NCBI GenBank assembly: GCA_900473805.1
Contig: UCMS01000009.1
Span: 112,340-176,339 of the forward strand
DNA: 64,000 nucleotides
Origin: Hyphomicrobiales bacterium
Lineage (GTDB): Bacteria; Pseudomonadota; Alphaproteobacteria; Rhizobiales; Rhizobiaceae
Direction of reading: 5' to 3'
Shown here: one piece after another, positions 45,058-53,937 of the stretch
Layout: the number at the start of each line of letters is the position of its first letter
Position numbering within the stretch: position 1 is the first letter of the stretch
Program-made: the position numbers and the translations under genes
Notes under the pieces: generated by a model
What the model was told of the DNA's origin: nothing
Databases searched by the model: none
What the model saw: only the letters and a program-made list of their open reading frames with translations

Positions 45058-46071
45058 ATGGCAGTTGCACCGCAAATGAACAGGGCAGTGCCCGCAATTG
45101 CATCCATTCGGGCCTCGGTTCTGGCCCCTCTGGTCGAACAAATCGACCGGCGCAGCGGCAAGACCGACGTCATGCTCGCCTCGCACGGGATCCTGCGCAG
45201 CCAGCTGGACGACCCCTACGCGATGATCCCGATGGCGCGCTACGTCGCGATCTTCGAAGAGGCGGCCCTGATCACCGCCGAACCTTCGCTCGGCGCGCGC
45301 TTGGGCACCCTGTTCAAGCCGAGCGATATCGGCCCGATCGGCGTCCTGTTTTCCATCTCCGGGACGATCCGCGCCGGCTTCGAGCGGCTGGCGAAATACG
45401 TCAACACCGTGCAGAGCGCCACCAGCTCCGGCGTGTTCGAGGAAGACGGCAACCTGGTCTGGAGCTACCGGCTGGAAGATCCGCTGATGTGGCCCAGGCG
45501 GCAGGACAGTGAATTCTCGCTCGTCGCCTCCTGCCAGCTGGTGCGCTCCTGCTTCACCAAAGCCTGGAAGCCGCTGGAAGTGCATTTCGAGCATCTTGCG
45601 CCCCGCGACCGGACCGTGCTGGAGCGGATCTTCCGCTGCCCGCTCAAATTCGGCGAGACGGCCAACCGGATCATCGTCGACGGGCGCGATGCCAACCGGC
45701 TCTACCGCCAGGAAGACGCCGCCCTGTCTGCGGTGCTCGAACGCCATGTGGCGGAACTGGTCGACCGGACGAGAGCACCCGACACCATTCGCGAACAGGT
45801 GCAGGGGCTGATCGGCATCTATCTCGGCCACAAGCCGGTCACACTGGTCTCGATTGCCGCCGACATGAACATCTCGGTGCGGACGCTGCAGCGACGACTG
45901 GCCGAGGAAGGCACGTCGCTGCGGCAACTGGTCCGCGACACCCGAGCGGCAATCGCGGCCACCCAGCTTGAGGCGCATGTCCAGAAATCGCGAATTGCCG
46001 AGGTGCTCGGCTATGCGGATTCAACCGTCTTGTGGCGGGCGCAGAAGGGGTGGGCCTCCTCACGGAGCTAA
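45058..46071 (+). CDS. AraC-family regulator (arabinose-binding-like N-domain)
   Basis: A 337-residue regulator with the PF12625-type N-terminal effector region (VLAPLVEQIDRRSGKTDVML, YVAIFEEAALITAEPSLGARLGTLFKPSDIGPIGVLFSISGT) and a C-terminal AraC DNA-binding domain (LVSIAADMNISVRTLQRRLAEEGTSLRQLVRDTRA and IAEVLGYADSTVLWRAQKGW). The C-terminus stops about seven residues after the final Trp, slightly earlier than usual. It is divergent from the permease-peptide-amine oxidase operon, which it probably activates when the amine is present. Confidence 0.92.
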   Translation: MAVAPQMNRAVPAIASIRASVLAPLVEQIDRRSGKTDVMLASHGILRSQLDDPYAMIPMARYVAIFEEAALITAEPSLGARLGTLFKPSDIGPIGVLFSISGTIRAGFERLAKYVNTVQSATSSGVFEEDGNLVWSYRLEDPLMWPRRQDSEFSLVASCQLVRSCFTKAWKPLEVHFEHLAPRDRTVLERIFRCPLKFGETANRIIVDGRDANRLYRQEDAALSAVLERHVAELVDRTRAPDTIREQVQGLIGIYLGHKPVTLVSIAADMNISVRTLQRRLAEEGTSLRQLVRDTRAAIAATQLEAHVQKSRIAEVLGYADSTVLWRAQKGWASSRS

Positions 46072-46089
46072 CCGCCCACCCCTGCTTAA

Positions 46090-47118
46090 TCACCCCTCCA
46101 ACCCCTTCAGCACATTCGCCACGTTCAGCCCGATTTCCGGTACGCCGTAACCGCCTTCCATCAGCGTCAACACCGGCACGCCGTTCGCCGCGATCATTTC
46201 GCCCATCTTGATGTAGTCAGGGCTCTTCAGCTTGAAGAAGCTGATCGGGTCCTGCTCGAACGTGTCGACGCCAAGGGAAACGATGATGGCTTCTGCGCCA
46301 TAGGCCTTGATGCGCTTCAGGCTGTCTTCGAGTGCTGCCGACCAGATATCCCAGGGCGTGCCTGACGGCATCGGATAATTGGCGTTCAGCCCTTCGCCCT
46401 CGCCTTCGCCGGTTTCGTCGGCATAACCGAGAAAGTAAGGAAAGGCGTTTTCCGGTTCGCCGTGCAATGAGGCGAAGAAGATGTCGCCACGACGATAGGT
46501 GATGTCCTGCGTGCCGTTCCCGTGGTGGAAATCGACATCAAGGATCGCGACTTTCTGCGCGCCGTGATCGAGGAGCCGCTGGGCGGCGACGGCGGCGTTG
46601 TTGATGAAGCAATAGCCACCGAAGAGATCCCGGCCGGCATGGTGGCCGGGCGGGCGGCAGAGGGAGAAGGCGAAGCGGTGTCCCTCGTTCAGCCAGTCGG
46701 CGCCCGACAGCGCAACGTCCATCGAGGCGATCGCCGCCTCATAGGTGCCCTTGGAAATCGAGGTCTCGGCCGAGTTGGTGTAATAGCCGACGGCACCGTC
46801 GATATGCTTGGGCACCCGGCCCGTCTGGCTGCGGCGGCAGGGGAAGGAGGTGGGGATCGCCTCGCCCTCGAAACCATGCGCCTCCCAGCGGTCCCAGCAG
46901 GTGCGCAGGAATTCCAGATAGCCGGCGTCATGCACTTTGAGTGCCGTCTCCAGACCATGTTCGGTGGGCGGCTGGACATCGGTGAAACCGGCGTTCTGCA
47001 CGGCCTCGAGAATCCATTCGGCGCGGAAAGGCCCTTCGAAGGGTTTCACCAGCAGGCCGCCATGCAGCTCCGTCTTGGCATCCCTGAGCTTATGCTTTTC
47101 CGAATAAAAGACGCGCAT
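46090..47118 (-). CDS. Acetylpolyamine amidohydrolase / class II histone deacetylase-family protein
   Basis: A 342-residue zinc amidohydrolase of the arginase-deacetylase fold. The metal and catalytic residues are present: the tandem His in CRPPGHHAG, Asp and His in AILDVDFHHGNGTQDI, Asp in SLGVDTFEQDP, and a Tyr/Gly end in EGGYGVPEIGLNVANVLKG. The closest group removes acetyl from acetylated polyamines (AphA-like). Its neighbourhood, next to a copper amine oxidase and permease, supports polyamine or amine use, though it is on its own transcript. Confidence 0.92.
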   Translation of the reverse strand: MRVFYSEKHKLRDAKTELHGGLLVKPFEGPFRAEWILEAVQNAGFTDVQPPTEHGLETALKVHDAGYLEFLRTCWDRWEAHGFEGEAIPTSFPCRRSQTGRVPKHIDGAVGYYTNSAETSISKGTYEAAIASMDVALSGADWLNEGHRFAFSLCRPPGHHAGRDLFGGYCFINNAAVAAQRLLDHGAQKVAILDVDFHHGNGTQDITYRRGDIFFASLHGEPENAFPYFLGYADETGEGEGEGLNANYPMPSGTPWDIWSAALEDSLKRIKAYGAEAIIVSLGVDTFEQDPISFFKLKSPDYIKMGEMIAANGVPVLTLMEGGYGVPEIGLNVANVLKGLEG

Positions 47119-47285
47119 CTCGTTCCCTCTATTGATCGGCCGCCGGTCGGGCTTCTGGTCTCGTTTCGCAGCCTAGCGCCGGCCCCTGCACGGCGGCAAG
47201 AGCGCACGTCGGATTTCAGGTCATACGACCAAAAATCGCGCCCAGCCGAACAGGGGCTTGACGTTTCGATGCCATGCGTCTATTT

Positions 47286-47301
47286 GGAAACGATCGTTTC
47301 C
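47286..47301. promoter_or_regulatory. TetR operator palindrome
   Basis: GGAAACGATCGTTTCC is a perfect 16-bp palindrome 20 bases before the TetR start. Position and symmetry fit autorepression and control of the following transporter. It also lies in the region shared with the divergent deacetylase-like gene. Confidence 0.7.
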
Positions 47302-47321
47302 TAATTAAACAGGAACCCGCC

Positions 47322-47933
47322 ATGTCCGATATCGCCATTTCCAACCGCAGCGCCGGCCGCCCCCGCGAATTCGAAATCGACAGCGCTCTCGATGCGGCCA
47401 TCACCGTCTTCACCGAACGCGGCTATCACGGCACGTCGATCACGGACCTGAAGGCGGCCATGGGGCTCACGGCCGGCAGCATCTACAAGGCGTTCAAGGA
47501 CAAGAAGGCGATCTTCCTCGCCGCCTTCGACCGCTACAAGCAGGTGCGGGCAGCCCTTCTCGCCGAAAAGCTCGCCGGCGCATCAACCGGTCGCGAGCAA
47601 GTCCAGGCCATCCTGCAATTCTATGCCGAGGCCGCTTGTGGCGAGACAGGGCGGCGTGGCTGCCTTGCCATTGGCGCCGCGGTCGAACTCGCCCTCTTCG
47701 ATGCCGACGTGGCGGAACGCGTCTCACGCTCGCATGCCGCCCTTCTCGCTCAGATCGAAGGCTTCATCGCAAACGGTCAGAAGGATGGCTCCATCTCCAG
47801 CGCGATCGACGCTTCCACTACGGCGCTCTCCATCTTTTCCTTCCTGCAGGGCATCCGCATTGCCGGCAAATCCGGCCAGGACCCCGGCCGCACGCGTGCG
47901 GCGGCCGATGCCCTCCTGACCCTGCTCGACTGA
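47322..47933 (+). CDS. TetR-family transcriptional regulator
   Basis: A 203-residue repressor. The N-terminal helix-turn-helix is ALDAAITVFTERGYHGTSITDLKAAMGLTAGSIYKAFKDKKAIFLAAFDRY. The C-terminal ligand domain contains EAACGETGRRGCLAIGAAVELALF, as in the AcrR/YcdC (NemR-like) group, which sense electrophiles through cysteines; Cys residues are present at the matching place. The start at 47322 follows a perfect 16-bp palindrome. The MFS gene starts 47 bases after its stop, so it probably represses that transporter. Confidence 0.92.
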   Translation: MSDIAISNRSAGRPREFEIDSALDAAITVFTERGYHGTSITDLKAAMGLTAGSIYKAFKDKKAIFLAAFDRYKQVRAALLAEKLAGASTGREQVQAILQFYAEAACGETGRRGCLAIGAAVELALFDADVAERVSRSHAALLAQIEGFIANGQKDGSISSAIDASTTALSIFSFLQGIRIAGKSGQDPGRTRAAADALLTLLD

Positions 47934-47980
47934 CCTTTCAACGTCCTCGATCCTCCCCCTCCTCCCCCGGAAACCGTGTC

Positions 47981-49210
47981 ATGACCTCCACATCCTCCAC
48001 TGCCGATCCCGTTCTCAGCGCCGGCGAAACCGCCCGCGCCCCCGGCCTTTCCGCCGGCCTGACCTTCATCATGGCCGCCGCCTGTGGCCTGATCGCCGCC
48101 AATCTCTATTATGCCCAGCCGCTTGCCGGCCCCATCGCCGAGTCGATCGGACTGCCGCTGCATGCCAGCGGCCTGATCGTCACGCTGACCCAGATCGGTT
48201 ACGGGCTCGGGCTGTTCTTCCTCGTGCCGCTCGGCGATCTCGTCGAAAACCGAAAGCTGATCCTGATCATGATGGGCGTGGTCACCGCAGCCCTTATCGC
48301 CGCCGGGCTTGCCACGACACCGCTTCCCTTCCTGGCCGCGTCTCTCTCGATCGGGCTCGGCGCCGTCGCCGTGCAGATGATCGTGCCCTTCGCCGCAGGC
48401 CTTGCCCCGGATCACGCGCGCGGCAAGGTGGTCGGCAATGTCATGAGCGGTCTGATGGTCGGCATCATGCTGGCGCGGCCGATCTCGAGCCTCGTTGCCC
48501 GGCTCGGCTCCTGGCACACGATCTTCTTCCTCTCCGCCGCAGTCATGGTGGCGCTGGGTGTGGTCCTTGCCAGAAACCTGCCGCGGCGCGTTCCCAAGAC
48601 GCATCTCGGCTATCTCGCCCTGATCGGCTCCATGGGCCGGCTTCTCGCCACGCAGAAGGTGCTCCAGCGGCGCGCGACCTACCAGGCCTTCCAGTTCTCC
48701 GCCTTCAGCCTGTTCTGGACGGTCACGCCGCTTTATCTCGCCAGCCCGGCCTTCGGCCTGACACAAACCGGCATTGCCCTTTTTGCGCTCGCCGGTGTCG
48801 CCGGTGCCATCGCCTCGCCGATTGCCGGTCGGCTTGCGGACCGGGGCTTGTCCGGACCCGCCACCGCCTTCGGTCTGTCGAGCGTCTTGGCCGCCTTCCT
48901 CATGACCTTGATTGTGCCTGAGGGATCCTGGATCGCGCTCACCCTTTTGACCCTCGCCGCCATTCTCCTCGATTTCGGCGTGACGACGACGCTGGTTACC
49001 GGCCAGCGCGCCATCTACAGCCTTGGTGCTGAATTGCGCAGCCGGCTGAACGGCCTATTCATGGCGATCTTCTTCACCGGCGGCGCCATCGGCTCGGCGG
49101 TCGGCGCCTATAGCTACGCCCATGGCGGCTGGATGATGGCCGCACTCGTTGGGGCCGCCCTGCCCACGGCGGCCCTGCTCGTCTTCCTGACGGAGAGGCG
49201 CAAGCGCTAG
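47981..49210 (+). CDS. MFS transporter (DHA1-type)
   Basis: A 409-residue inner-membrane exporter with twelve predicted helices. Signature segments are LTFIMAAACGLIAANLYYAQPLAGPIAESIG and the loop LVPLGDLVENRKLILIMMG, which replaces the usual DRxGRR. GRLADRGLSGPATAFGL in the second half is conserved. It resembles the YcdC/YgaY-like drug exporters often coupled with TetR repressors. The start at 47981 was chosen because the long upstream frame overlaps the TetR gene in another phase. A hairpin follows at 49222-49253. Confidence 0.93.
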   Translation: MTSTSSTADPVLSAGETARAPGLSAGLTFIMAAACGLIAANLYYAQPLAGPIAESIGLPLHASGLIVTLTQIGYGLGLFFLVPLGDLVENRKLILIMMGVVTAALIAAGLATTPLPFLAASLSIGLGAVAVQMIVPFAAGLAPDHARGKVVGNVMSGLMVGIMLARPISSLVARLGSWHTIFFLSAAVMVALGVVLARNLPRRVPKTHLGYLALIGSMGRLLATQKVLQRRATYQAFQFSAFSLFWTVTPLYLASPAFGLTQTGIALFALAGVAGAIASPIAGRLADRGLSGPATAFGLSSVLAAFLMTLIVPEGSWIALTLLTLAAILLDFGVTTTLVTGQRAIYSLGAELRSRLNGLFMAIFFTGGAIGSAVGAYSYAHGGWMMAALVGAALPTAALLVFLTERRKR

Positions 49211-49221
49211 CCGCGTGCAAC

Positions 49222-49253
49222 GAACCGCCCCTTCAAAGCCAAAGGGGCGGTTC
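49222..49253 (+). terminator. Hairpin after the MFS gene
   Basis: GAACCGCCCCTT and AAGGGGCGGTTC pair perfectly with an eight-base loop, 11 bases after the transporter stop. There is no long T-run after it, so termination efficiency is uncertain. Confidence 0.6.
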
Positions 49254-49310
49254 TCCGGGTCCGCAGACCCGAAAAACCACCCCTTCCCCCGGCCCCCGCC
49301 GTAGTCGAAC

Positions 49311-49679
49311 TTATTCGGTCAGATTGATCTGCTCTGTCTGACCACCTTCGCAGGTGTAGCAGCAGTCCTCGCAGGTCTCGGCATTTTCCGGCCCCACGCC
49401 CCAGTAGCTCTGCTTGTCGCCTTCGATCCAGGCGCCATAGCAGATCTTCTCGCCCTCTTCGCAGGAGAGCGGGATCTGCTTGGTCTCGCCATCATTGAGA
49501 TAGAAGACCTGGTTGTTGCCCGGCCAGACATAGTCGCGGTCCTGGCTGTAGAGCTCCACTTCCACCGCATTCGGATGGTCATTGCGCATGACGAAGGTGA
49601 CGTCGGCGGCGAAGGCCGGTGCCACGGCACCCAGCAATAAGGATGCGGTCATGCCGATGATTGTCCTGCTTCCCAACAT
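49311..49679 (-). CDS. Secreted Cys-rich protein of unknown function
   Basis: A 122-residue protein with a signal peptide (SRTIIGMTASLLLGAVAPAFAAD) and a mature part of about 97 residues holding six Cys, mostly near the C-terminus (SCEEGEKICYGAW, then CEDCCYTCEGG). The pattern suggests disulfides or a metal site in the periplasm. The segment TFVMRNDHPNAVEVELYSQDRDYVWPGNNQVFYL looks beta-rich, as in periplasmic binding domains for surface structures. GGAGG precedes the ATG. I do not recognise the family with confidence and propose no function. Confidence 0.8.
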   Translation of the reverse strand: MLGSRTIIGMTASLLLGAVAPAFAADVTFVMRNDHPNAVEVELYSQDRDYVWPGNNQVFYLNDGETKQIPLSCEEGEKICYGAWIEGDKQSYWGVGPENAETCEDCCYTCEGGQTEQINLTE

Positions 49680-49787
49680 AGCGCCCTCCGCCCAAAAAAA
49701 GCCTGCTGGGGGGCGACCTTAAGCAGAAGGAAAGACTAATGAAAAGAGGGGGGTTGGACGTTTTTTGGGCTGATCCCCGTCGCCCCG

Positions 49788-50306
49788 TCAAACCAGTCGC
49801 TTGTAGAAGATGACCGTGTCGCAGAAGCGCCCGTCCGGGTAGAGCGCATAGTCGGGGATTTCGCCCGACCGTTGCCAGCCGAGCTTCTCGTAGATCCGTT
49901 CCGCAAGTTCCCCCTTGGCCGTATCGAGCACCAGTAGCGACCGGCCCGCCTCTGCCGCACCTGCTTCCGCAGCCTTCATCAGCGCGGTCGACAGGCCTCT
50001 GCCGCGCGCCTTGCGATGCACCAGAAGTTTCATCAGATCGGCCCGGTGTGGCTGGTTCGGCTTCAGGGCAAAACCGATCTGCACCGTTCCCACCAACTCT
50101 GCATCGACGAAGGCGCCGTAGAGCAGAACCTCGCCGCGCCCGACGGCATCCGCCACGCCGCGCCAGAAAGCTGCGCCCTGGTCCTGCGTGAAAGGCGGCA
50201 TGAAACCGACCGAGGCATTGTCTTCGATGCAATCTCCAAGAACGTCCGTCAGGGCGGGGATCAGATCGAGGGCTTCGGCATGGGAGAGCTTGCGGATATC
50301 GGGCAT
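49788..50306 (-). CDS. GNAT-family N-acetyltransferase
   Basis: A 172-residue acetyl-CoA-dependent acetyltransferase. The cofactor motif is LLVHRKARGRGLSTALMKAAEAGAAEAGRSLLVLDT, and the C-terminal YEKLGWQRSGEIPDYALYPDGRFCDTVIFYKRL is typical of motif B and the last strand. Relatives include antibiotic-resistance-like and protein acetyltransferases; the acceptor is unknown. It lies between the Cys-rich protein gene and the XRE-cupin regulator, all on the minus strand, but spacings of 40 or more bases do not prove an operon. Confidence 0.92.
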   Translation of the reverse strand: MPDIRKLSHAEALDLIPALTDVLGDCIEDNASVGFMPPFTQDQGAAFWRGVADAVGRGEVLLYGAFVDAELVGTVQIGFALKPNQPHRADLMKLLVHRKARGRGLSTALMKAAEAGAAEAGRSLLVLDTAKGELAERIYEKLGWQRSGEIPDYALYPDGRFCDTVIFYKRLV

Positions 50307-50348
50307 GGCAGGTTCCAGTGGTGGCGGGAGAAAAAGAAAAGCGAGGTA

Positions 50349-50924
50349 TCAGGCGCCGAGGGCGATCACCACGGCGTAACGGGCGGGTGCATCGGTCGGG
50401 TTGCGATAGGCGTGCACGTCGCCGACATTCATGAAGAGGCAGTCGCCGGCTTCCAACCGATGCACCGTCTTGCCCACCGTCAGCTCGATGGCACCCTCGA
50501 ACACCCAGACATGCTGGGTCTGGCTGCGCCCGGTCGGGAGGCCGGGGAAGCGCACATGGGCGCGCGGCGGAAACTCGACCTCGACGATATCGGTGCCGCT
50601 GCCGGTTCCCGGCGGCGATACGGCGCGGCGCAGATAGCCGGTTTCCGGATCGCGCCAGACCGGCTGGCGGGCACGGCGCATCAGCGGGTCGGCTTCCACG
50701 CCTTCATCGGCAAAAAACACCGAAAGCGACACGCCGAGCGCCGAACACAGCCGTGCCAGAAGCGCTGCCGTCGGGCTGGCCTCGGCCCGCTCGATGCGCG
50801 AGATCATCGCCCGGCTGACACCGGAGGCTTCCGCGAGCTGGTCGAGCGTCAGGCCACGCCGGACCCGCAGCGCCCTGATCCGCTCCCCCACCGTTTTCTC
50901 AAAGTCGCCGGCCATTGATTCCAT
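50349..50924 (-). CDS. XRE-cupin transcriptional regulator
   Basis: About 191 residues. An N-terminal helix-turn-helix (RIRALRVRRGLTLDQLAEASGVSRAMISRIERAEASPTAALLARLCSALGVSL) is joined to a C-terminal cupin (HVWVFEGAIELTVGKTVHRLEAGDCLFMNVGDVHAYRNP). Regulators of this plan often sense an amino acid or small ligand through the cupin. An ATG at 50948 is in frame, but TTGACT at 50954-50959 would place transcription start downstream of it, so the start at 50924 is preferred. Two copies of TTCATGGA, 28 bases apart (50935 and 50963), may be its operator. It is divergent from the MOSC gene. Confidence 0.9.
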   Translation of the reverse strand: MESMAGDFEKTVGERIRALRVRRGLTLDQLAEASGVSRAMISRIERAEASPTAALLARLCSALGVSLSVFFADEGVEADPLMRRARQPVWRDPETGYLRRAVSPPGTGSGTDIVEVEFPPRAHVRFPGLPTGRSQTQHVWVFEGAIELTVGKTVHRLEAGDCLFMNVGDVHAYRNPTDAPARYAVVIALGA

Positions 50925-51029
50925 GATAGTAGAATTCATGGATATCATCGTAGAGTCAAGTGTTCATGGACGGTGGAACACATTCGGCCCCGATTGTCTT
51001 ATGCTGCCGGAACAGACGAGAGGGATCAG

Positions 51030-51773
51030 ATGAAGACAATCGGGCGCGTGGCGGAGCTTTGGCGTTATCCCGTGAGTTCCGTCAGGGGACAACCGTTGCA
51101 GCAAATCCAAGTGACGCCGGGCGGGATCCCCGGCGACCGCCGCTTTGCGCTGTTTGATCCGGAAAACGGACTTGCCGCCGCTCCTGAACGGGAGCCACGC
51201 TGGCGGGCGGCCCTTTTTCTTCAGGCCCTGCGCGACGAAGACGCCCGACTGCCGCAACTGCGCTTTCCCGATGGCGAAGCCTTCTGGCTGGATGATTCCC
51301 GGCTTGCGGCACGGCTCAAGTCCCATTTCGGCTTTGCCGTCGGGATCGGAGCCTATGGGGGGCTCGACGATGGGGCCGACATGCGGTTTCCGATCGTTTC
51401 CAACCGCTACGCGCCAGCGGCCCTGCATCTCGTGACGTCGGCATCACTTCGCCATCTCGCCGACATGGCGGTGGTGCCTCTTCCCGATCATCGCCGCTTC
51501 CGGCCCTCGATCCTGATCGAAACAACCGAGGGCGGGAGCTTCCTCGAAAATACCTGGATCGGCCACGAGATCACGATCGGCTCGACGCTGGTCAGCGTCA
51601 CCGAGCCGACGCGGCGCTGCGGCATGACCATGATTGCGCAGCCCGAGTTCGACGAGCAGCCCGAAATCTTGCGCGGCATCATGCGCCACAACGCCCGCAA
51701 TCTCGGCGTCTATGCCACGGTCAAGTCTCGCGTCACGATCGCGGTTGGCGATCCCGTCTATGCCGGGATCTGA
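51030..51773 (+). CDS. MOSC-domain protein
   Basis: A 247-residue protein with the N-terminal beta-barrel region (VAELWRYPVSSVRGQPLQQIQVTPGGIPGDRRFALFD) and the MOSC domain (RPSILIETTEGGSFLENTWIGHEITIGSTLVSVTEPTRRCGMTMIAQPEF). The Cys in RRCGM is the residue that binds the molybdenum cofactor in mARC/YcbX-like proteins, so it is probably a molybdenum hydroxylamine-type reductase or sulfur carrier. Its 3' end overlaps the convergent FAD gene by 16 bases. AGAGGG precedes the ATG. Confidence 0.92.
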   Translation: MKTIGRVAELWRYPVSSVRGQPLQQIQVTPGGIPGDRRFALFDPENGLAAAPEREPRWRAALFLQALRDEDARLPQLRFPDGEAFWLDDSRLAARLKSHFGFAVGIGAYGGLDDGADMRFPIVSNRYAPAALHLVTSASLRHLADMAVVPLPDHRRFRPSILIETTEGGSFLENTWIGHEITIGSTLVSVTEPTRRCGMTMIAQPEFDEQPEILRGIMRHNARNLGVYATVKSRVTIAVGDPVYAGI

Positions 51774-53455
51774 AACAGCGGAGCCTCTTCCTTCGCCGGA
51801 GTCACATCCGCGAGGATGGCCCGGGCCACCGTCTCGCCGATCTCACAGGCGCTGGTAATGCCCTGAACGAAGGGCTCCTTGTGAAGCAGGAAGGCGATGG
51901 CCGCGCAGTAAAGACGGTTGCTGACAGGGCCGTCGATCTTCGGACGATAGGAATCATCGACATCAATACCGCCGGTGCGCACAACATCCGGCCCGCCGTC
52001 CAGGCTGTGCAGTGCCCCCACGCGCGGTGTCGCTGATTGCTGCACCCCGCCCTGGGCAACCAGCGTCGGGAACGGCAGGTCGGTCGCCGATAGCGTTTCC
52101 TGACCCGTCGCATCGATGAAGGAGCCGAAACGATACTCGACATCGCCGACAATGACGCGTGCACCGCGCTCGACGCCAGTCTCGTCCGTCTCGATCCGGT
52201 AATCATCGCCGAGTTTCAGGATATCGAGCTTGCCGGCCCGCGACAGCGCCAGCAGTCGTCGGATCGAGGTGAGCGGCACGGTCGCATAGTCGTCGATGAA
52301 GATCGTCTTGAAGTGCTTATGGAAGCGCTTGAGGTCGTGCTCGTTGAGATGCGGGATGACACGCGCGACGATCTCATGCGTGATGAGGATCGCATAACGC
52401 CAGGGCACGGTGTAACGCTTGGCACGGTTCTCCTCCACCTCCGCCAGATTCCGCGCCGCCCAGACGAAGGGATCGGAATGGGTCCGGTCGGCATAATAGG
52501 CAGGAGCAAAGGTTTCGACCGTCAACTGCGACAGGCCGATCCTGGCCGCATAATCCGGGTCGGCGGCGACGATCTCACCGCGGAACAGTTCAAAGACGTC
52601 GTCGAGAAGGTCATGCCGACCTGTCGCGATCAGGGCATCGACGGCCTCTTTCGTGCAGACTTTCGGCGTCTCATAGGGCAGCGGGCAATAGAAGTCAGCT
52701 TCGGGCAGCACGCCCTTGCGGGACATCATCGTGGCGTGAAAGCCCTCCGTGCCTTCGGCCGGCTGGTATTGCAGGTCGCCGGCCGCATCCGCAAAGAACA
52801 TGCCCCGCGCCGTTGCCACCGTCATCAGCGCATCGATGCTGCTGAGCGAGGTGCCGAGAATGCCGACGCGTTCGTTGCGCACCGTCTTCAGCGCTGTCGC
52901 CGGCCATGGGGAAACGAAATAGCCGGGCCTGATCTCGGTTGTCTCCGGCCAGTTGTGCCCGGTTGCCATCACGACATGATCGTAGACTGCGTCTTGGCGG
53001 CCATCGGGGCCTTCGACGCTCAGGCGGATCTGCTCCGTCTGCAGTTCGATGTCGACAACCTTGTGGCGTCCGAGAACGCTTACGTCATGGCCGTTTTCGG
53101 CCGCCGTCAGACGCATGAGTTCAAATTGCGCCTGCATATAGTCGCCGAGCACCACACGCGGATAAAACTCCCGATCGTCGATCGCGTCACGCCGGATACC
53201 GAGCTGCATTAACCGGTCGTCGCTCTGGCGACGCAGCCAATCCACCAGCGTTTCGGCAAAGGCTGGCAGCTCGATGCTCGGGATGTTCGACAGCATGGCC
53301 GGGTCGTTGACGTCGGGGTGATAAGGCGTGCCCTTGCCCGGTTCGTCATAGGCCTCGAAAAGCGTGATCGAGATCGGAACAGTGGAGCTGATTAGTTGTT
53401 TGAAGGTGTAGAGGCCAGTCGGGCCGGTGCCGATGATCGCAATTCTGGGAAGCAT
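51758..53455 (-). CDS. FAD/NAD(P)-binding protein (PF13454-type, HpaO-like)
   Basis: A 565-residue flavoprotein. The dinucleotide-binding start is PRIAIIGTGPTGLYTFKQLI, and a second nucleotide-binding segment is YDHVVMATGHNWPE. KTVRNERVGILGTSLSSIDALMTVA matches the FAD/NAD(P)-binding PF13454 family. It resembles lysine/ornithine N-hydroxylase-like and acyl-peptide oxidases, but no substrate can be set. The start was taken at 53455, just before the Rossmann motif. It is convergent with the MOSC gene (16-base overlap), so the two stop codons lie inside each other's genes. Confidence 0.87.
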   Translation of the reverse strand: MLPRIAIIGTGPTGLYTFKQLISSTVPISITLFEAYDEPGKGTPYHPDVNDPAMLSNIPSIELPAFAETLVDWLRRQSDDRLMQLGIRRDAIDDREFYPRVVLGDYMQAQFELMRLTAAENGHDVSVLGRHKVVDIELQTEQIRLSVEGPDGRQDAVYDHVVMATGHNWPETTEIRPGYFVSPWPATALKTVRNERVGILGTSLSSIDALMTVATARGMFFADAAGDLQYQPAEGTEGFHATMMSRKGVLPEADFYCPLPYETPKVCTKEAVDALIATGRHDLLDDVFELFRGEIVAADPDYAARIGLSQLTVETFAPAYYADRTHSDPFVWAARNLAEVEENRAKRYTVPWRYAILITHEIVARVIPHLNEHDLKRFHKHFKTIFIDDYATVPLTSIRRLLALSRAGKLDILKLGDDYRIETDETGVERGARVIVGDVEYRFGSFIDATGQETLSATDLPFPTLVAQGGVQQSATPRVGALHSLDGGPDVVRTGGIDVDDSYRPKIDGPVSNRLYCAAIAFLLHKEPFVQGITSACEIGETVARAILADVTPAKEEAPLFQIPA

Positions 53456-53623
53456 GTGGGTCTCGCTGCCGTGCGAGGGATCTCGCATGCGGATGCGGGA
53501 GAATGTTCGACCCCGGCAAATGGTTCCCCACGGGAATGCGGTGGCTGCGGCGATCCTGTCAGGAACAAATCGGGCCTCATCTGCCTTTCCCTGTCATCGC
53601 AACCAAGCCCGGAGGATACCCCG

Positions 53624-53854
53624 ATGATTTCTGCAGATCAGATCCGCGAACACATGGAAGTGCGTGGTCTTGACGGCGCCCATGTCGGCACCGTCGACCA
53701 TATGGACGGCCAGAGCCGCATCAAGCTCACCAAGACCGATTCGATGGACGGCCAGCACCACTACATTCCGCTGGACTGGGTCGACCACGTCGATCAGCAC
53801 GTTCATCTGTCGAAGAATTCCGATGACGTGAAGCGCGACTGGTCGGTCAACTGA
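53624..53854 (+). CDS. DUF2171-domain protein
   Basis: A 76-residue cytosolic protein with the PRC-barrel-like DUF2171 pattern ISADQIREHMEVRGLDGAHVGTVDHMDGQSRIKLTK, ending HHYIPLDWVDHVDQHVHLSK. The function is unknown; similar proteins occur in several copies in alphaproteobacterial genomes. GGAGG stands eight bases before the ATG and a terminator follows at once, so it is a single-gene unit. Confidence 0.9.
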   Translation: MISADQIREHMEVRGLDGAHVGTVDHMDGQSRIKLTKTDSMDGQHHYIPLDWVDHVDQHVHLSKNSDDVKRDWSVN

Positions 53855-53888
53855 CAGACCATGGCTGGCATGATGCCGGCACACAGAG

Positions 53889-53924
53889 AGGGCCGTCCCG
53901 CATCCGCGTGACGGCCCTTTTTCG
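53889..53924 (+). terminator. Terminator after the DUF2171 gene
   Basis: AGGGCCGTC and GACGGCCCT pair around a 12-base loop and are followed by TTTTTCGTTTC. Confidence 0.85.
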
Positions 53925-53937
53925 TTTCTAGCGAAGC

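Noticed and set aside
45058..46071. Possible frameshift at the end of the AraC regulator
   Set aside because: The end is only several residues shorter than usual and neither other frame continues the family pattern, so it looks like a natural short C-terminus.
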